This document shows positions 16,213 through 25,400 of a DNA stretch of 64,000 nt, piece after piece; positions within the stretch are counted from its first letter, which is position 1, and each line of letters starts with the position of its first letter. Source of the DNA: Nodosilinea nodulosa PCC 7104 (GTDB lineage: Bacteria > Cyanobacteriota > Cyanobacteriia > Phormidesmidales > Phormidesmidaceae). A program made the translations under genes and the position numbers. The notes under the pieces are model-generated. The model was given only the letters and a program-made list of their open reading frames with translations, searched no databases and was not told the DNA's origin. The stretch is from contig NZ_JH976537.1 in assembly GCF_000309385.1 (NCBI RefSeq), positions 4,749,036 to 4,813,035 of the forward strand, given 5' to 3'.

Positions 16213-17925
16213 ATGACTTCCCCCCCTCGCGACGTTCAGCTTTACGCTATGGCAGCCGGCACGACGGTACTGCGCTGCCGCAGCTGGAACCGCCTCAGGT
16301 TTGAGATTGAATACGGTCTCGAGCGAGGCACCACAGCCAATAGCTATCTCATCCAGGCCGATCGCACAGCGCTGATCGACCCACCTGGAGAGTCATTTAA
16401 TGAAATATTTTTGGCAGCCCTAGAGCGCCATATTGACCTGCATCAGATCAATTACATAGTTTTGGGGCACATCAACCCAAACCGAGCCGAAACATTAAAG
16501 ATTTTACTAGAACGGTTGCCAGAAGTTACGGTAGTGTGCTCAAACCCTGCTGGGCTGGCCCTGAAAGATCTGTTGCCCGATGTATCACCCCGCCTGCGCA
16601 TAATTCGCGGCGGTGGCGATCGCCTCGATCTGGGTCAAGGACACGATCTTCAGTTCGAGCTAATCCCGACGCCGCGCTATCCCGGTGGACTGGCCACCTT
16701 TGACCCCTACTCCGGGGTGCTGTACTCCGACAAGTTTTTTGGTGCCCACCGCTGCGATGACACGGTCTTTGATCTCAGCTGGCATGACCTCTTAGAGGAC
16801 CGGCGTTACTACTTTGATTGCCTGTTTGCCGCCAGTGCTCGCCAGGTGTTGGCGGCCCTAGGGCGACTGACTCCCCTGCCGTTCCAAATTCTGGCTCCGG
16901 GGCATGGCCCGGTGGTGCGCTACAGTCCCCGCGAACTGGTGCAAAGCTATCGCGACTGGGCCCAGGCCCAAACGAGCCAGGATCTCTCGGTGGCACTCAT
17001 CTACGCTTCGGCCTACGGCAACACCGCCACCATTGCCCAGGCGCTGGCCCGGGGTATCACCAAGGCGGGGGTATCGGTGGAGTCGATCAATGCTGAGCAG
17101 GCTAGCCCCGACGATATTAAAGCCGCTGTAGAAAACTCTGCCGGGTTTCTAATGGGCTCGCCCACCCTGGGGGGCCATGCCCCTACGCCCATGCAGACAG
17201 CCCTGGGCATTGTGCTGTCGACCGCCTCTAAGGCTCAGCCCGCCGGGGTGTTTGGGTCGTTTGGCTGGAGTGGTGAGGCCATTGATCTGCTGGAGAGCAA
17301 GCTCAAGGACGGCGGCTACAGCCTGGCCTTTGACCCCATTCGGGTTAAGTTTAAGCCCACCGATGTCACCCTCAAGTACTGCGAAGAGGTGGGTACCGAC
17401 TTCGCCCAGGCCCTGAAAAAAGCCAGGCGCGCCAAGCAGCCCCGCACCCCGGCCTCGGCGGTGGAGCAGGCCGTGGGGCGAATTGTCGGCTCGCTGAGCA
17501 TTGTCACGGCCTGCCAGGGGGAGGTTTCGAGCGCCATGCTGGCCTCCTGGGTGTCGCAGGCGTCGTTTACGCCGCCGGGGTTTACGGTGGCGGTGGCCAA
17601 AGATCGGGCGATCGAGTCGCTGCTGTATCCGGGCCATCCTTTTGTCCTGAATATTTTGGCGGAGGGGCGGCATCTGGGGCCAATGAAGCATTTTCTCAAG
17701 CCGTTTGCCCCCGGTGAAGACCGCTTTGCAGAGGTTGAAACGGAGATGGCTGAGAACGGCGCGCCAATTTTAACCGAGGCGATCGCCTATCTAGAGTGCA
17801 CCGTAGACCAGCGCATGGAGTGTGGTGATCACTGGTTGGTCTACGCCACGGTGCAGGCAGGGCGGGTGCTAGACGGCGAAGCAAAAACAGCCGTTCACCA
17901 CCGCAAGACCGGCACTCACTATTAA
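16213..17925 (+). CDS. Flavodiiron (diflavin) protein, Flv1/Flv4-like
   Basis: 570 aa in three parts: a metallo-beta-lactamase-like domain (~25-255), a flavodoxin domain (~260-400, ALIYASAYGNTATIAQALARG) and a C-terminal flavin-reductase domain (~415-570, GSLSIVTACQG...ASWVSQASFTPPG). This is the cyanobacterial class C layout that reduces O2 to water using photosynthetic electrons. The first metal motif reads GHINPNRAE instead of H-x-E-x-D-H. A later His is replaced in IPTPRYP, while D (LYSDKFF) and H (APGHGP) remain. Loss of iron ligands is typical of Flv1/Flv4, which work with Flv3/Flv2. No partner flv gene is in the window. Confidence 0.9.
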   Translation: MTSPPRDVQLYAMAAGTTVLRCRSWNRLRFEIEYGLERGTTANSYLIQADRTALIDPPGESFNEIFLAALERHIDLHQINYIVLGHINPNRAETLKILLERLPEVTVVCSNPAGLALKDLLPDVSPRLRIIRGGGDRLDLGQGHDLQFELIPTPRYPGGLATFDPYSGVLYSDKFFGAHRCDDTVFDLSWHDLLEDRRYYFDCLFAASARQVLAALGRLTPLPFQILAPGHGPVVRYSPRELVQSYRDWAQAQTSQDLSVALIYASAYGNTATIAQALARGITKAGVSVESINAEQASPDDIKAAVENSAGFLMGSPTLGGHAPTPMQTALGIVLSTASKAQPAGVFGSFGWSGEAIDLLESKLKDGGYSLAFDPIRVKFKPTDVTLKYCEEVGTDFAQALKKARRAKQPRTPASAVEQAVGRIVGSLSIVTACQGEVSSAMLASWVSQASFTPPGFTVAVAKDRAIESLLYPGHPFVLNILAEGRHLGPMKHFLKPFAPGEDRFAEVETEMAENGAPILTEAIAYLECTVDQRMECGDHWLVYATVQAGRVLDGEAKTAVHHRKTGTHY

Positions 17926-18194
17926 GCTGCGTGAACGACTGGCGCTGAATTGGCTACGCCATAACTGAATATGCTACCAGTAGGGATACTGGCTAAAGGG
18001 CTGAGCGGCTTAACTGGAGCACGTTTCAGCCCGTTATAGGGCCTAGGCCTTAGGCTCAGTGGGTCAGGGTAGATGTGGTCATGGCGCTGGTGGTTTGGGC
18101 CTTCAAGGCCTGGGGCACCGGGGCGGTTCGGCACGATTTAGCCCACACCGCCCAGCCGTGACGTTAAGCAAACCGCTTTAAAATCCCAAGGTGT

Positions 18195-19631
18195 ATGCCC
18201 GTTGTTTCTCACTGCTCCGATCGCGGCCAAACGCTGCAATCGGTATATCGGTTTTTAGATCGTCGGCTCGGTCAGGCGAGGCAGAGCCATCAGCCCCAGC
18301 TGGTGACGCTGAGTTTTGATATTCCTCTGGTAGACCCATTGCAGGTGCTGGCCCAGTTGGCCCCCGGCGGCGATCGCCACCTCTACCTGGAAAATCCTGT
18401 GGCCCAGACTTCGGTGGTGGGCTTTGGCACGGCGCTGGTGTACGAAACCGCTGGCATCTATCGGTTTGCCCGAGCCCGTCGGTTTATCGAGCAGTGGCGC
18501 GACAAAACCCACTGCTACAGCGCAGCGGGCTCAACCACCTCCCTTAGCGGGGCCGACTGGGCCCGATTTTTTTGCGCGTTTACCTTTTTTGCGGACCAGC
18601 GGCGAGCTGAGTCGATCTTTCCGGCCGCGCTGGTGCTGCTGCCCCAGTGGCAGATCGTGCGTCAGGCACACCAGGGCGTCTTAACGCTAAACCACCTGAT
18701 TACCGCAACCACCGATGTGGGGGCCATCATCGATAGCCTGGCCGACCAGTTGCGGGCGTTGGAGCGTCTGGGCGCTACGCCCTGGCGAGATCCCCACATC
18801 CTGGCTAGGCGGCCTGTGCAGCCGGCCTCTGGGGCAGGGCAGCGGTTTAGATCGACGGTAAACCGCGCTCTGGGCCATATGACCCAGCACCCAGTGCAAA
18901 AAATTGTGTTAGCCCACGCCCTTGACTGGGTCAGCACCGAACCGATTCAGCCCCTGGCCGCCCTGGGCCGTTTGCGACAGCGCTATCCCGACTGCCATAT
19001 TTTTTCGGTGGGGCAGGGCAATGGCAAAACTTTTATGGGGGCGAGTCCTGAACGGCTGTTGAGCCTCACCCAGGGACAGCTGGTGACCGATGCGCTGGCG
19101 GGGTCGGCCCCTCGGGGTACGACCCCGCCCCAGGACGACTGCCTGGCCCAGGGGCTGCTGCACAACCCCAAGGAGCGGGGCGAGCACCGCCTGGTAGTGG
19201 AATTTTTGGCGCGGCAGCTCCAGGGGGTGGGGCTGTGGCCCCAGTACCAGCCCTGGCCTGGAGTACGGCGACTGTCCAATATTCAACATTTGCATACCCC
19301 CATGCGGGCCAGAGTCCCCCGCCATATCCATCCGCTGCAGATCGTGGAGGCGCTGCACCCTACCCCTGCTGTGGCCGGTGTACCCACCCGAGAGGCCTGT
19401 GCCCAAATTTTGCGCTTTGAAGATTTTGATCGGGGCCTGTACGCGGCTCCGCTGGGGTGGGTGGGAGCCAACGGCGACAGCGAATTCATCGTGGGCATTC
19501 GCTCGGCCCTGGTGGCCGATACCTGGGTGCGGCTGTACGCTGGGGCTGGTATTGTGGCAGGGTCTGACCCCCATCGCGAGTGGGCTGAAATCAAGCTCAA
19601 ACTGCGCGCCCTGGGCGAGTCGCTGGTGTAG
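18195..19631 (+). CDS. menF: Isochorismate synthase MenF
   Basis: 478 aa. The chorismate-binding fold occupies the C-terminal half (~210-475), with the family signatures KIVLAHALDW, GASPERLLSL, LAGSAPRGT, NPKERGEHRLVV, HLHTPMRARV, HPTPAVAGVP and YAAPLGWVGANGD. It converts chorismate to isochorismate, the first step towards phylloquinone (vitamin K1 of photosystem I) in cyanobacteria. The N-terminal ~200 residues are less conserved. menD follows 52 bp downstream on the same strand, supporting an operon and separating this from salicylate or siderophore enzymes. Confidence 0.95.
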   Translation: MPVVSHCSDRGQTLQSVYRFLDRRLGQARQSHQPQLVTLSFDIPLVDPLQVLAQLAPGGDRHLYLENPVAQTSVVGFGTALVYETAGIYRFARARRFIEQWRDKTHCYSAAGSTTSLSGADWARFFCAFTFFADQRRAESIFPAALVLLPQWQIVRQAHQGVLTLNHLITATTDVGAIIDSLADQLRALERLGATPWRDPHILARRPVQPASGAGQRFRSTVNRALGHMTQHPVQKIVLAHALDWVSTEPIQPLAALGRLRQRYPDCHIFSVGQGNGKTFMGASPERLLSLTQGQLVTDALAGSAPRGTTPPQDDCLAQGLLHNPKERGEHRLVVEFLARQLQGVGLWPQYQPWPGVRRLSNIQHLHTPMRARVPRHIHPLQIVEALHPTPAVAGVPTREACAQILRFEDFDRGLYAAPLGWVGANGDSEFIVGIRSALVADTWVRLYAGAGIVAGSDPHREWAEIKLKLRALGESLV

Positions 19632-19683
19632 GCCATTTGGCCGCTGTTCCCTGGCCGCTGTCCCCTGGCCTCGACCCTGATCT

Positions 19684-21477
19684 ATGACCTTTGACTTTCG
19701 CAATACCAACACCCTGTGGGCGTCGGTGCTGGCGGCCACCCTGGCCCGGCTAGGGCTGAGCACAGCGGTGATTTCCCCTGGCTCGCGCTCAACGCCGCTG
19801 ACCGTGGCGCTGGTGGCCCATCCTGGGATCGAAGCGGTGCCAGTGCTGGATGAGCGATCGGCGGCCTTTTTTGCTCTCGGGGTGGCCCGGCGCACAGGGC
19901 TGCCGGTGGTGCTGGTGTGTACCTCCGGCACCGCCGGGGCCAACTACTACCCCGCAGTCATTGAGGCCAGGGAAAGCCGTATTCCCCTGCTGGTGTTGAC
20001 CGCCGATCGCCCGCCAGAACTGCGCGACTGCGCCTCGGGGCAAACCATCGATCAACACAAGCTGTTTGGATCGTTTCCGGTTTGGTATGCGGAGCTGGCG
20101 GTGCCGGTGGCGGAGGAGGGTATGCTGCGCTACCTGCGGCAAACCCTGGTGCAGGCCTGGGAGCGATCGCTGTATCCGGTGGCGGGGCCGGTGCACCTGA
20201 ACTGTCCCTTTCGCGATCCCCTGGCCCCCATTGCCGACAACTCGGTGGCCCATCTGGCGGGAGCGCTGGGCGAGGGTTTTCTGGCGGCAGTGGGGCCGCT
20301 AGCGGCGGCGATCGCCCCGGCGGCAGAGAGCATGTTAGCCCCGGAATCGACCATAGCGCGGCTGTTAGAAACCTGGCAGGGCTGCGATCGCGGCCTGATC
20401 GTGGCTGGCCCGGCCCAGCCCGTCGATCCCGCCGCCTACTGTAAAGCGGTCGCCGAGCTGTCCCGCCGCCTGGGCTGGCCGGTGCTGGCCGATGGACTTT
20501 CTCCGCTGCGCAATGCGGCGGCCCTCAACCCCTATTTAGTCAGCACCTACGAGCTGGCGCTTGAGCCAACCCACCTAGCCGCCAAAACCCTGGTGCCCGA
20601 CCAGGTCGTTCAGCTCGGCCCGTTACCCACCGGCAAACGCCTGCGCGAGTGGCTACAGATAAACCAGCCCCGCCGCTGGGTAATCGACCCCCTGGGGGCT
20701 AACCTCGATCCGCTCCACGGTCCCGCAACGCCAGTACCCCTATCCCTAGAGGCGCTGGTGGAGAGGCTTTCCTCCGGGCCTGCCAGCACCGGTTCTGCGT
20801 ACCTGGAGCGGTGGCTGCGCCTAGAGCAAAGGCTGCGCCACCATCTCGATGCTGCCCTGGGTCAGCTGGAAACGCTTTTCGAGGGAAAGGTGCCGTGGCT
20901 GCTGGCCCACTGCCTGCCCGCCACTACCCCGGTAGTGATTGCCAACAGCATGCCCATCCGCGATGTGGAGTGGTTTTGGCCCCCCGGCGATCGCGGCCTG
21001 CGCCCCTACTGCAACCGGGGCGCCAACGGCATCGACGGCACCCTGTCCACGGCCCTGGGCATTGCCCACGGTGGCCCCCCAACGGTGCTGGTGACAGGCG
21101 ATCTGGCCCTGCTGCACGACACCAACGGCTGGCTCAGCCTGCCCCGCCTGCGGGGGCACCTCACCGTAATCGTGCTCAACAACCAGGGCGGCGGTATCTT
21201 CGATCGCCTGCCGGTTGCCACCGTGCCCGCCGCGGGCGAACGCTGGTTTGAAGATTTCTTTACCACCCCTCAGAGCGTCGACCTCAATCGCCTCTGCGCC
21301 GCCTACGGAGTCAACTACGAGCGGGTCGAAACCTGGGGTCAGCTGGAGGCGGCTCTCAGCAGCCCGCTGGAGCGGGGCGTTCGGCTGCTGGAGGTGCGCT
21401 GCGATCGCAAACAATCCCATGCCATCCGCCAACGGCTTCTGACGCCGCCCGCAGATCTTCTGCCCTCAGCCCCGTAG
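19684..21477 (+). CDS. menD: MenD, SEPHCHC synthase
   Basis: 597 aa, a thiamine-diphosphate enzyme that joins isochorismate and 2-oxoglutarate in phylloquinone synthesis. Visible signatures are VISPGSRSTPL (~31-41), the glutamate in VPVLDERSAAFFALG, TSGTAGANYYPAVIEA, LTADRPPELRDCASGQTIDQ, and the ThDP/Mg motif GDLALLHDTNGW (~475-486) with the downstream NNQGGGIF. The length is normal. It directly follows menF, so the pathway order matches the gene order. No other men genes are in the window. Confidence 0.97.
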   Translation: MTFDFRNTNTLWASVLAATLARLGLSTAVISPGSRSTPLTVALVAHPGIEAVPVLDERSAAFFALGVARRTGLPVVLVCTSGTAGANYYPAVIEARESRIPLLVLTADRPPELRDCASGQTIDQHKLFGSFPVWYAELAVPVAEEGMLRYLRQTLVQAWERSLYPVAGPVHLNCPFRDPLAPIADNSVAHLAGALGEGFLAAVGPLAAAIAPAAESMLAPESTIARLLETWQGCDRGLIVAGPAQPVDPAAYCKAVAELSRRLGWPVLADGLSPLRNAAALNPYLVSTYELALEPTHLAAKTLVPDQVVQLGPLPTGKRLREWLQINQPRRWVIDPLGANLDPLHGPATPVPLSLEALVERLSSGPASTGSAYLERWLRLEQRLRHHLDAALGQLETLFEGKVPWLLAHCLPATTPVVIANSMPIRDVEWFWPPGDRGLRPYCNRGANGIDGTLSTALGIAHGGPPTVLVTGDLALLHDTNGWLSLPRLRGHLTVIVLNNQGGGIFDRLPVATVPAAGERWFEDFFTTPQSVDLNRLCAAYGVNYERVETWGQLEAALSSPLERGVRLLEVRCDRKQSHAIRQRLLTPPADLLPSAP

Positions 21478-21497
21478 GGCCACTATTTACCCACTCC

Positions 21498-22598
21498 TCA
21501 AAATGCGGTCGCCTGGGGCAGCCAAAACGTAAACTCGCTGCCCTGCCCCAGCTGGCTCTTGACCTCGATCTTGCCCCCCTGCACCTCCACGAGGCGACGG
21601 CAGATGGTCAGCCCCAGCCCCGTTCCTCCAGAGCTGCGGGTGCGAGAGCGATCGGCCCGCCAGAACCGCTCAAAGACGTAGGGCACATCTTCCTCGGCAA
21701 TGCCAATGCCGGTGTCGGCCACGCTGACGTAAACGCGCCCCGGCTGAGCCCAGGCGTTGACGGTGACCGACCCCTTTTCGGTGTAGCGCAGCGCATTGCC
21801 CAGCAGATTGATCACAATTTGCTCAATGCGGCTGGGATCGGCGTGGACAAGGGGCAAATTGGGCGGGCACTGGAGGGTAATGGCCACCCGCTCGGCACTC
21901 ACAAACTGATCGGCAAAGGGACGCACCACCGCCGTCAGGAGGGGGCACAGCGCCACCATTTGGGCCTGAATGGGGAGATAGCCTGCCTCTAGCTTTGAAA
22001 GCTCCTGGAGGTCGTTGACAAGGCGCTGAAGGCGCGTCGTTTCACCCGCTAACCGCTGATAAAGCTCTGGCTCGGGAATAACGGTGCCGTCGGCTAGCCC
22101 TTCCAGGTAGCCGTGAATGATGGTTAGCGGCGTGCGCAACTCGTGGGTGAGGTCGCCAATCAGCTCGCGGCGATGTTCCTCGACCCCCTCTAGGTCGGCG
22201 GCCATCCGGTTAAAGCTGCTGGCCAAGCGCTGGATCTCTAAAATTTCTGAGGGCGGCACTCGGGCATCCAATCGCCCCGACGCAAATGAGCGCGTGACCT
22301 CAGTCATTTGATCCAGGGGGCGAATAATTCGCCGCGATACCCAGTAGCTCAGCCCACCCGCTGTACCACCACCAACTAGAATGGCCCACAGCATGCCCCG
22401 GCTCCAGGCGGCCTCAAACCCCTTCACCAGCTGGGTGCGGCGCTGCACGCTCAGCACCCCATTCTCGTAGCGCTCTAAGGAAATGATAAACAGCCTTGGT
22501 GTGTAGAGGCGGCCAATTACAGCCAGGGTTATGATGCCAATTCCCATCACCGCCAGGTGAGAGAGAAAAAGGCGACTGCGCAGGCTAACTTTGGCCAT
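21498..22598 (-). CDS. Orphan membrane sensor histidine kinase (HAMP-HisKA-HATPase)
   Basis: 366 aa. TM1 (~12-30) and TM2 (~70-85) flank a short periplasmic loop of ~40 residues, too short for a classical ligand domain. HAMP is ~87-140 and HisKA carries phospho-acceptor H152 (GDLTHELRTPLT). The HATPase has N box NLLGNALRYTEKG, G1 DTGIGI, F box YVFERFWR and G2 GGTGLGL. No response regulator gene is adjacent, so it is an orphan kinase. The C-terminus is 20 bp from the convergent menD stop. It resembles kinases with minimal sensors that detect membrane or metal stress, but the stimulus is unknown. Confidence 0.9.
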   Translation of the reverse strand: MAKVSLRSRLFLSHLAVMGIGIITLAVIGRLYTPRLFIISLERYENGVLSVQRRTQLVKGFEAAWSRGMLWAILVGGGTAGGLSYWVSRRIIRPLDQMTEVTRSFASGRLDARVPPSEILEIQRLASSFNRMAADLEGVEEHRRELIGDLTHELRTPLTIIHGYLEGLADGTVIPEPELYQRLAGETTRLQRLVNDLQELSKLEAGYLPIQAQMVALCPLLTAVVRPFADQFVSAERVAITLQCPPNLPLVHADPSRIEQIVINLLGNALRYTEKGSVTVNAWAQPGRVYVSVADTGIGIAEEDVPYVFERFWRADRSRTRSSGGTGLGLTICRRLVEVQGGKIEVKSQLGQGSEFTFWLPQATAF

Positions 22599-22661
22599 AG
22601 TTTAGAGACTTCAAGGCTGAGCCTAGGGCATCGGTATCTGAGCCCCCCAGACTAGACCAGG

Positions 22662-22889
22662 CTAGCTAGGGGTGTTTTGTAAATCGGGCTGCTCGTCAGG
22701 CAAAATTGCCCCCTCTACCGGGCATACCTGGAGACAAATGCCGCAGTCAATGCAGGTCGAAAAATCAATCCAGTACCAGTCGGTACCCTTGCTATTTTTG
22801 CCTGGACCCGGCTGAATACAGGCTACCGGGCAGGCATCGACGCAGTCGGCTACCCCTTCACAAACGTTTGTCACAATAGTGTGGGCCAC
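22662..22889 (-). CDS. Small bacterial-type (4Fe-4S) dicluster ferredoxin
   Basis: 75 aa. GTG start with a strong Shine-Dalgarno site (AAGGAG, 6 nt upstream). There are eight cysteines. One set is C10, C16, C20-P and C24. The other is the classical CIDCGICLQVCP at about 48-59. The second set builds a [4Fe-4S] cluster; the unusual spacing of the first set leaves [3Fe-4S] or [4Fe-4S] open. An insertion between the sets (GPGKNSKGTDWYWIDF) is typical of the cyanobacterial relatives. It is a soluble electron carrier with unknown partner, in a cluster with the minus-strand hisZ and kinase genes. Confidence 0.9.
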   Translation of the reverse strand: MAHTIVTNVCEGVADCVDACPVACIQPGPGKNSKGTDWYWIDFSTCIDCGICLQVCPVEGAILPDEQPDLQNTPS

Positions 22890-23007
22890 AATCTCTCCTT
22901 ACGGGCACAGCTCAGTCAACGGGAACCTAAAATTCCCTGGTGCAAATGATTAACCACCAAGCCTTATCCCCATGGGGAATTGAGCCAGGGGGCAGTCACC
23001 CCCTACG

Positions 23008-24315
23008 TTAGTTCAGGGCTTCGATATCTGGCAACCCGTCAGGGCCAATCCAGGCGATGCGACTGATACGGCGCTGGCGAGCCAGTTCGCGGGTGGCGGC
23101 AGGGGCTTCGTGGGTAGCCAGGTGCACCTCTGCGCGCACGAGGCTCGCAGAGGCCCGCAGGGTTTGGGCATAGGTAAAGGCTGCCGCCACCGCCTGGGGC
23201 GCCGTAGGGACCACGAGCCAGTCGCTGGGAGGCGTATCCTGGGGCAAATGGCTGGTAGTCAGCAGGGCCTGGTGGAGGGCGTCGATGTCCAGCACAAAGC
23301 CGATGCCTGGAAACCCCTGCCCCTGGCCCTGAAATACCTCTAGCAGGTGGTCGTAGCGGCCCCCCTGCCCCAGCACCTGACAGCCCTGGTCGGGGCCAGT
23401 TACGACTTCGAACACCAGGCCGGTGTAGTAGTCGAAGGGCTGAATTAGGCTGAGGTCTAAGGTCAGGGCTGGAATCGACTGGGGGCTGCCCTGGGCTGGC
23501 CTTTGCCCGTTACCCGAAGAACTGTTGCCTGAAGAACTGTTGTCCGGACCAGTATTCGCGCCCTGGGTTACCTCTCGCACCAGGGCTACCAGCGACTTCA
23601 GCCGCTCGACTGCCGCTTGGGTGTCGCCGTCTAGGGGCAATTGCCCCAGGGCCTGGAGGACATCCTCTGGATGCCCCCGCAGATCGAGCAACTTGAGCGC
23701 GTGCTGGTGTAGCGCCGCGGGCAGATCCATGGTTTCCAGGGCAACGCGATCGAGGGCGGCCAGGGCCTGGCGTACCGCCTGCCGCTGGTCGACGGCAAAG
23801 GGGGCCAGCAGCGCCTGTGTGAGCTGGGCATCGCCCAGGATCAAACACCAGGAGTCAAGGCGAAGGCTGCGCAAACAATCGAGCAGCAGCAGCACAATTT
23901 CGGCATCGGCTACCGTAGCTCCGGCCCCCAATAGCTCTACGCCAGCCTGGTAAAACTCCTGCTGGCCGCCGTGGCTGGTCTGGGTGGCCTGGCGAAAGAC
24001 ATTGGCATTGTAGTAGAGCCGCTGGGGATAGGTGACTCGGGCCAGACGGGTGACGGCTGTACGGGCGATCGATGCGGTAAGCTCGGGCCGCAGCCCCAAA
24101 CGCTTGCCGGCTACCGGCTGAAGCTCAATTACCGCAGCCTGATCGATGGCTCCACCCGCCATCAGGGTATCCATGCGCTCCAGGGTAGAGGTGATGATGC
24201 GGTGGTAGCCCCAGCGCTGAAACACCTGTTCCAGGCGGTTTTCAATCCAGTGCTTCTGGGCTACATCCAGGGGCAACAGGTCGCGCGCCCCGGCGGGAGG
24301 GTGGTAGGTGGTCAC
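23008..24315 (-). CDS. hisZ: HisZ, ATP phosphoribosyltransferase regulatory subunit
   Basis: 435 aa, a class II aaRS-like fold without tRNA-ligase function that activates the short form of HisG. Markers: GARDLLPLDVAQK at the start, the LRPELTASIAR motif 2 region, FRQATQTSHGGQQEFYQAGVELLG and the C-terminal FDYYTGLVFEV. The GTG start overlaps the TGA of the upstream J-domain gene (GTGA, 4 bp), implying translational coupling. An Asn/Ser/Gly-rich insert (~255-270) arises from two 15-bp tandem repeats at 23515-23544. HisRS is excluded because the C-terminal anticodon domain is missing and the Arg motifs differ. Confidence 0.92.
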   Translation of the reverse strand: MTTYHPPAGARDLLPLDVAQKHWIENRLEQVFQRWGYHRIITSTLERMDTLMAGGAIDQAAVIELQPVAGKRLGLRPELTASIARTAVTRLARVTYPQRLYYNANVFRQATQTSHGGQQEFYQAGVELLGAGATVADAEIVLLLLDCLRSLRLDSWCLILGDAQLTQALLAPFAVDQRQAVRQALAALDRVALETMDLPAALHQHALKLLDLRGHPEDVLQALGQLPLDGDTQAAVERLKSLVALVREVTQGANTGPDNSSSGNSSSGNGQRPAQGSPQSIPALTLDLSLIQPFDYYTGLVFEVVTGPDQGCQVLGQGGRYDHLLEVFQGQGQGFPGIGFVLDIDALHQALLTTSHLPQDTPPSDWLVVPTAPQAVAAAFTYAQTLRASASLVRAEVHLATHEAPAATRELARQRRISRIAWIGPDGLPDIEALN

Positions 24316-25253
24316 TTCTTCTTGCCTCCAAACAGACCAAAGAAACCGCCGCCCTTATCCGCTGGTTTAGGGGCTTTTGCACTGGCAGCCTTAGCGCCGC
24401 TGGAGGAGGACCCCGCCCCCGATTTATCGACCCGGCTCTGAACCGCGATCGCCCGCTCGTCCTTGGGGTTGATCTCAAGGGCACGCTTGGCGTGGATGCG
24501 GGCCATGGTACTCTGACCTGCTTTCAGGTACAGCGCCGACAGGTAGCTGTGGCAGGTGCCGTCGTTGGGATAGGTTTTGAGAGCCTCCCGCAGCTCTAGA
24601 ATGGCGCGGCTGTAGTCTTTGTCGATCTCGTATTCCTGGGCGCGGTTGACGTAGCTATCCAGAATAGCGGCCTTGTTTTGGCGCGGCGGGGACGAGACGC
24701 TGGGGCTGGTTGCAGAGGGCTGGGTCTGCCCCGAAGCGGCGGTGGCTGAGGCAGCGGGAGGCCTTGCTGGCGCGCGATCGCTGGCGCTGCTGCGGTACAG
24801 GTAAACCAAATTCAGCTCGCTGAGCTTACCAATCACGTCAGATACCGTCTCTAGCTGATCAAACTGCCGCTCGGCCAGGCCGTTGACGGCTTGGCGGTAG
24901 GCCGCTTCGACGTGGGCAGCCTTGAGCAGGTCTTGGGCAGGCGCTGAGGTCACCGACGGGGCCGTTCCCACCTGGCGGAGGGACTGGCTCTTGAGCTTGA
25001 GCATCAGCATATGCTCGGTGTTTGATTTCTCTTGGTTGAGGGCTTCGTAGGCGGGATTGACCAGCTTGGAGAGCACCTCACTAGCTCGCTGAGCCTCTGC
25101 GGCCGAAGCCCCAGACAGGCTGTCGGGATGCAGTTTGCGCGCAATGCTCAAGTAGCGCTTGCGCACGACTTTAGTATCGGCGTTGATGGGGACTCCCAGC
25201 ACCGCATGATGGTCATCAAAATCAGATTGAAACAACCCTTGATCTGGTTTCAT
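24312..25253 (-). CDS. J-domain (DnaJ-like) co-chaperone with TPR region
   Basis: 313 aa from ATG 25253 (a GTG six bases upstream is an alternative). The N-terminal J domain (~13-75) has H-P-D at about 42-44 (ARKLHPDSLSG), so Hsp70 stimulation should be intact. A Ser/Ala/Pro linker (~165-200) follows. Helical repeats (~205-270, YEIDKDYSRAILELREALKTYPNDGTCHSYLSALYLKAG) resemble TPRs. The tail is basic and glycine-rich (FFGLFGGKKK). No zinc-finger domain is present, so this is a type III J protein. It is coupled to hisZ by a 4-bp overlap, which is an unexpected partner. Confidence 0.85.
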   Translation of the reverse strand: MKPDQGLFQSDFDDHHAVLGVPINADTKVVRKRYLSIARKLHPDSLSGASAAEAQRASEVLSKLVNPAYEALNQEKSNTEHMLMLKLKSQSLRQVGTAPSVTSAPAQDLLKAAHVEAAYRQAVNGLAERQFDQLETVSDVIGKLSELNLVYLYRSSASDRAPARPPAASATAASGQTQPSATSPSVSSPPRQNKAAILDSYVNRAQEYEIDKDYSRAILELREALKTYPNDGTCHSYLSALYLKAGQSTMARIHAKRALEINPKDERAIAVQSRVDKSGAGSSSSGAKAASAKAPKPADKGGGFFGLFGGKKK

Positions 25254-25400
25254 GGTCACCTACCGGAGGGACGGCTCAGGATATACGCGATTGCGGCTTA
25301 TAAGTACTCTTCACTCTACCCAGCCAACCTCAGTTTAACCAGCCCCAGGAAGTTTATTGGGTCTAGAGCTGACTAAACTTATCAGCGATCGCTGGCGAAC

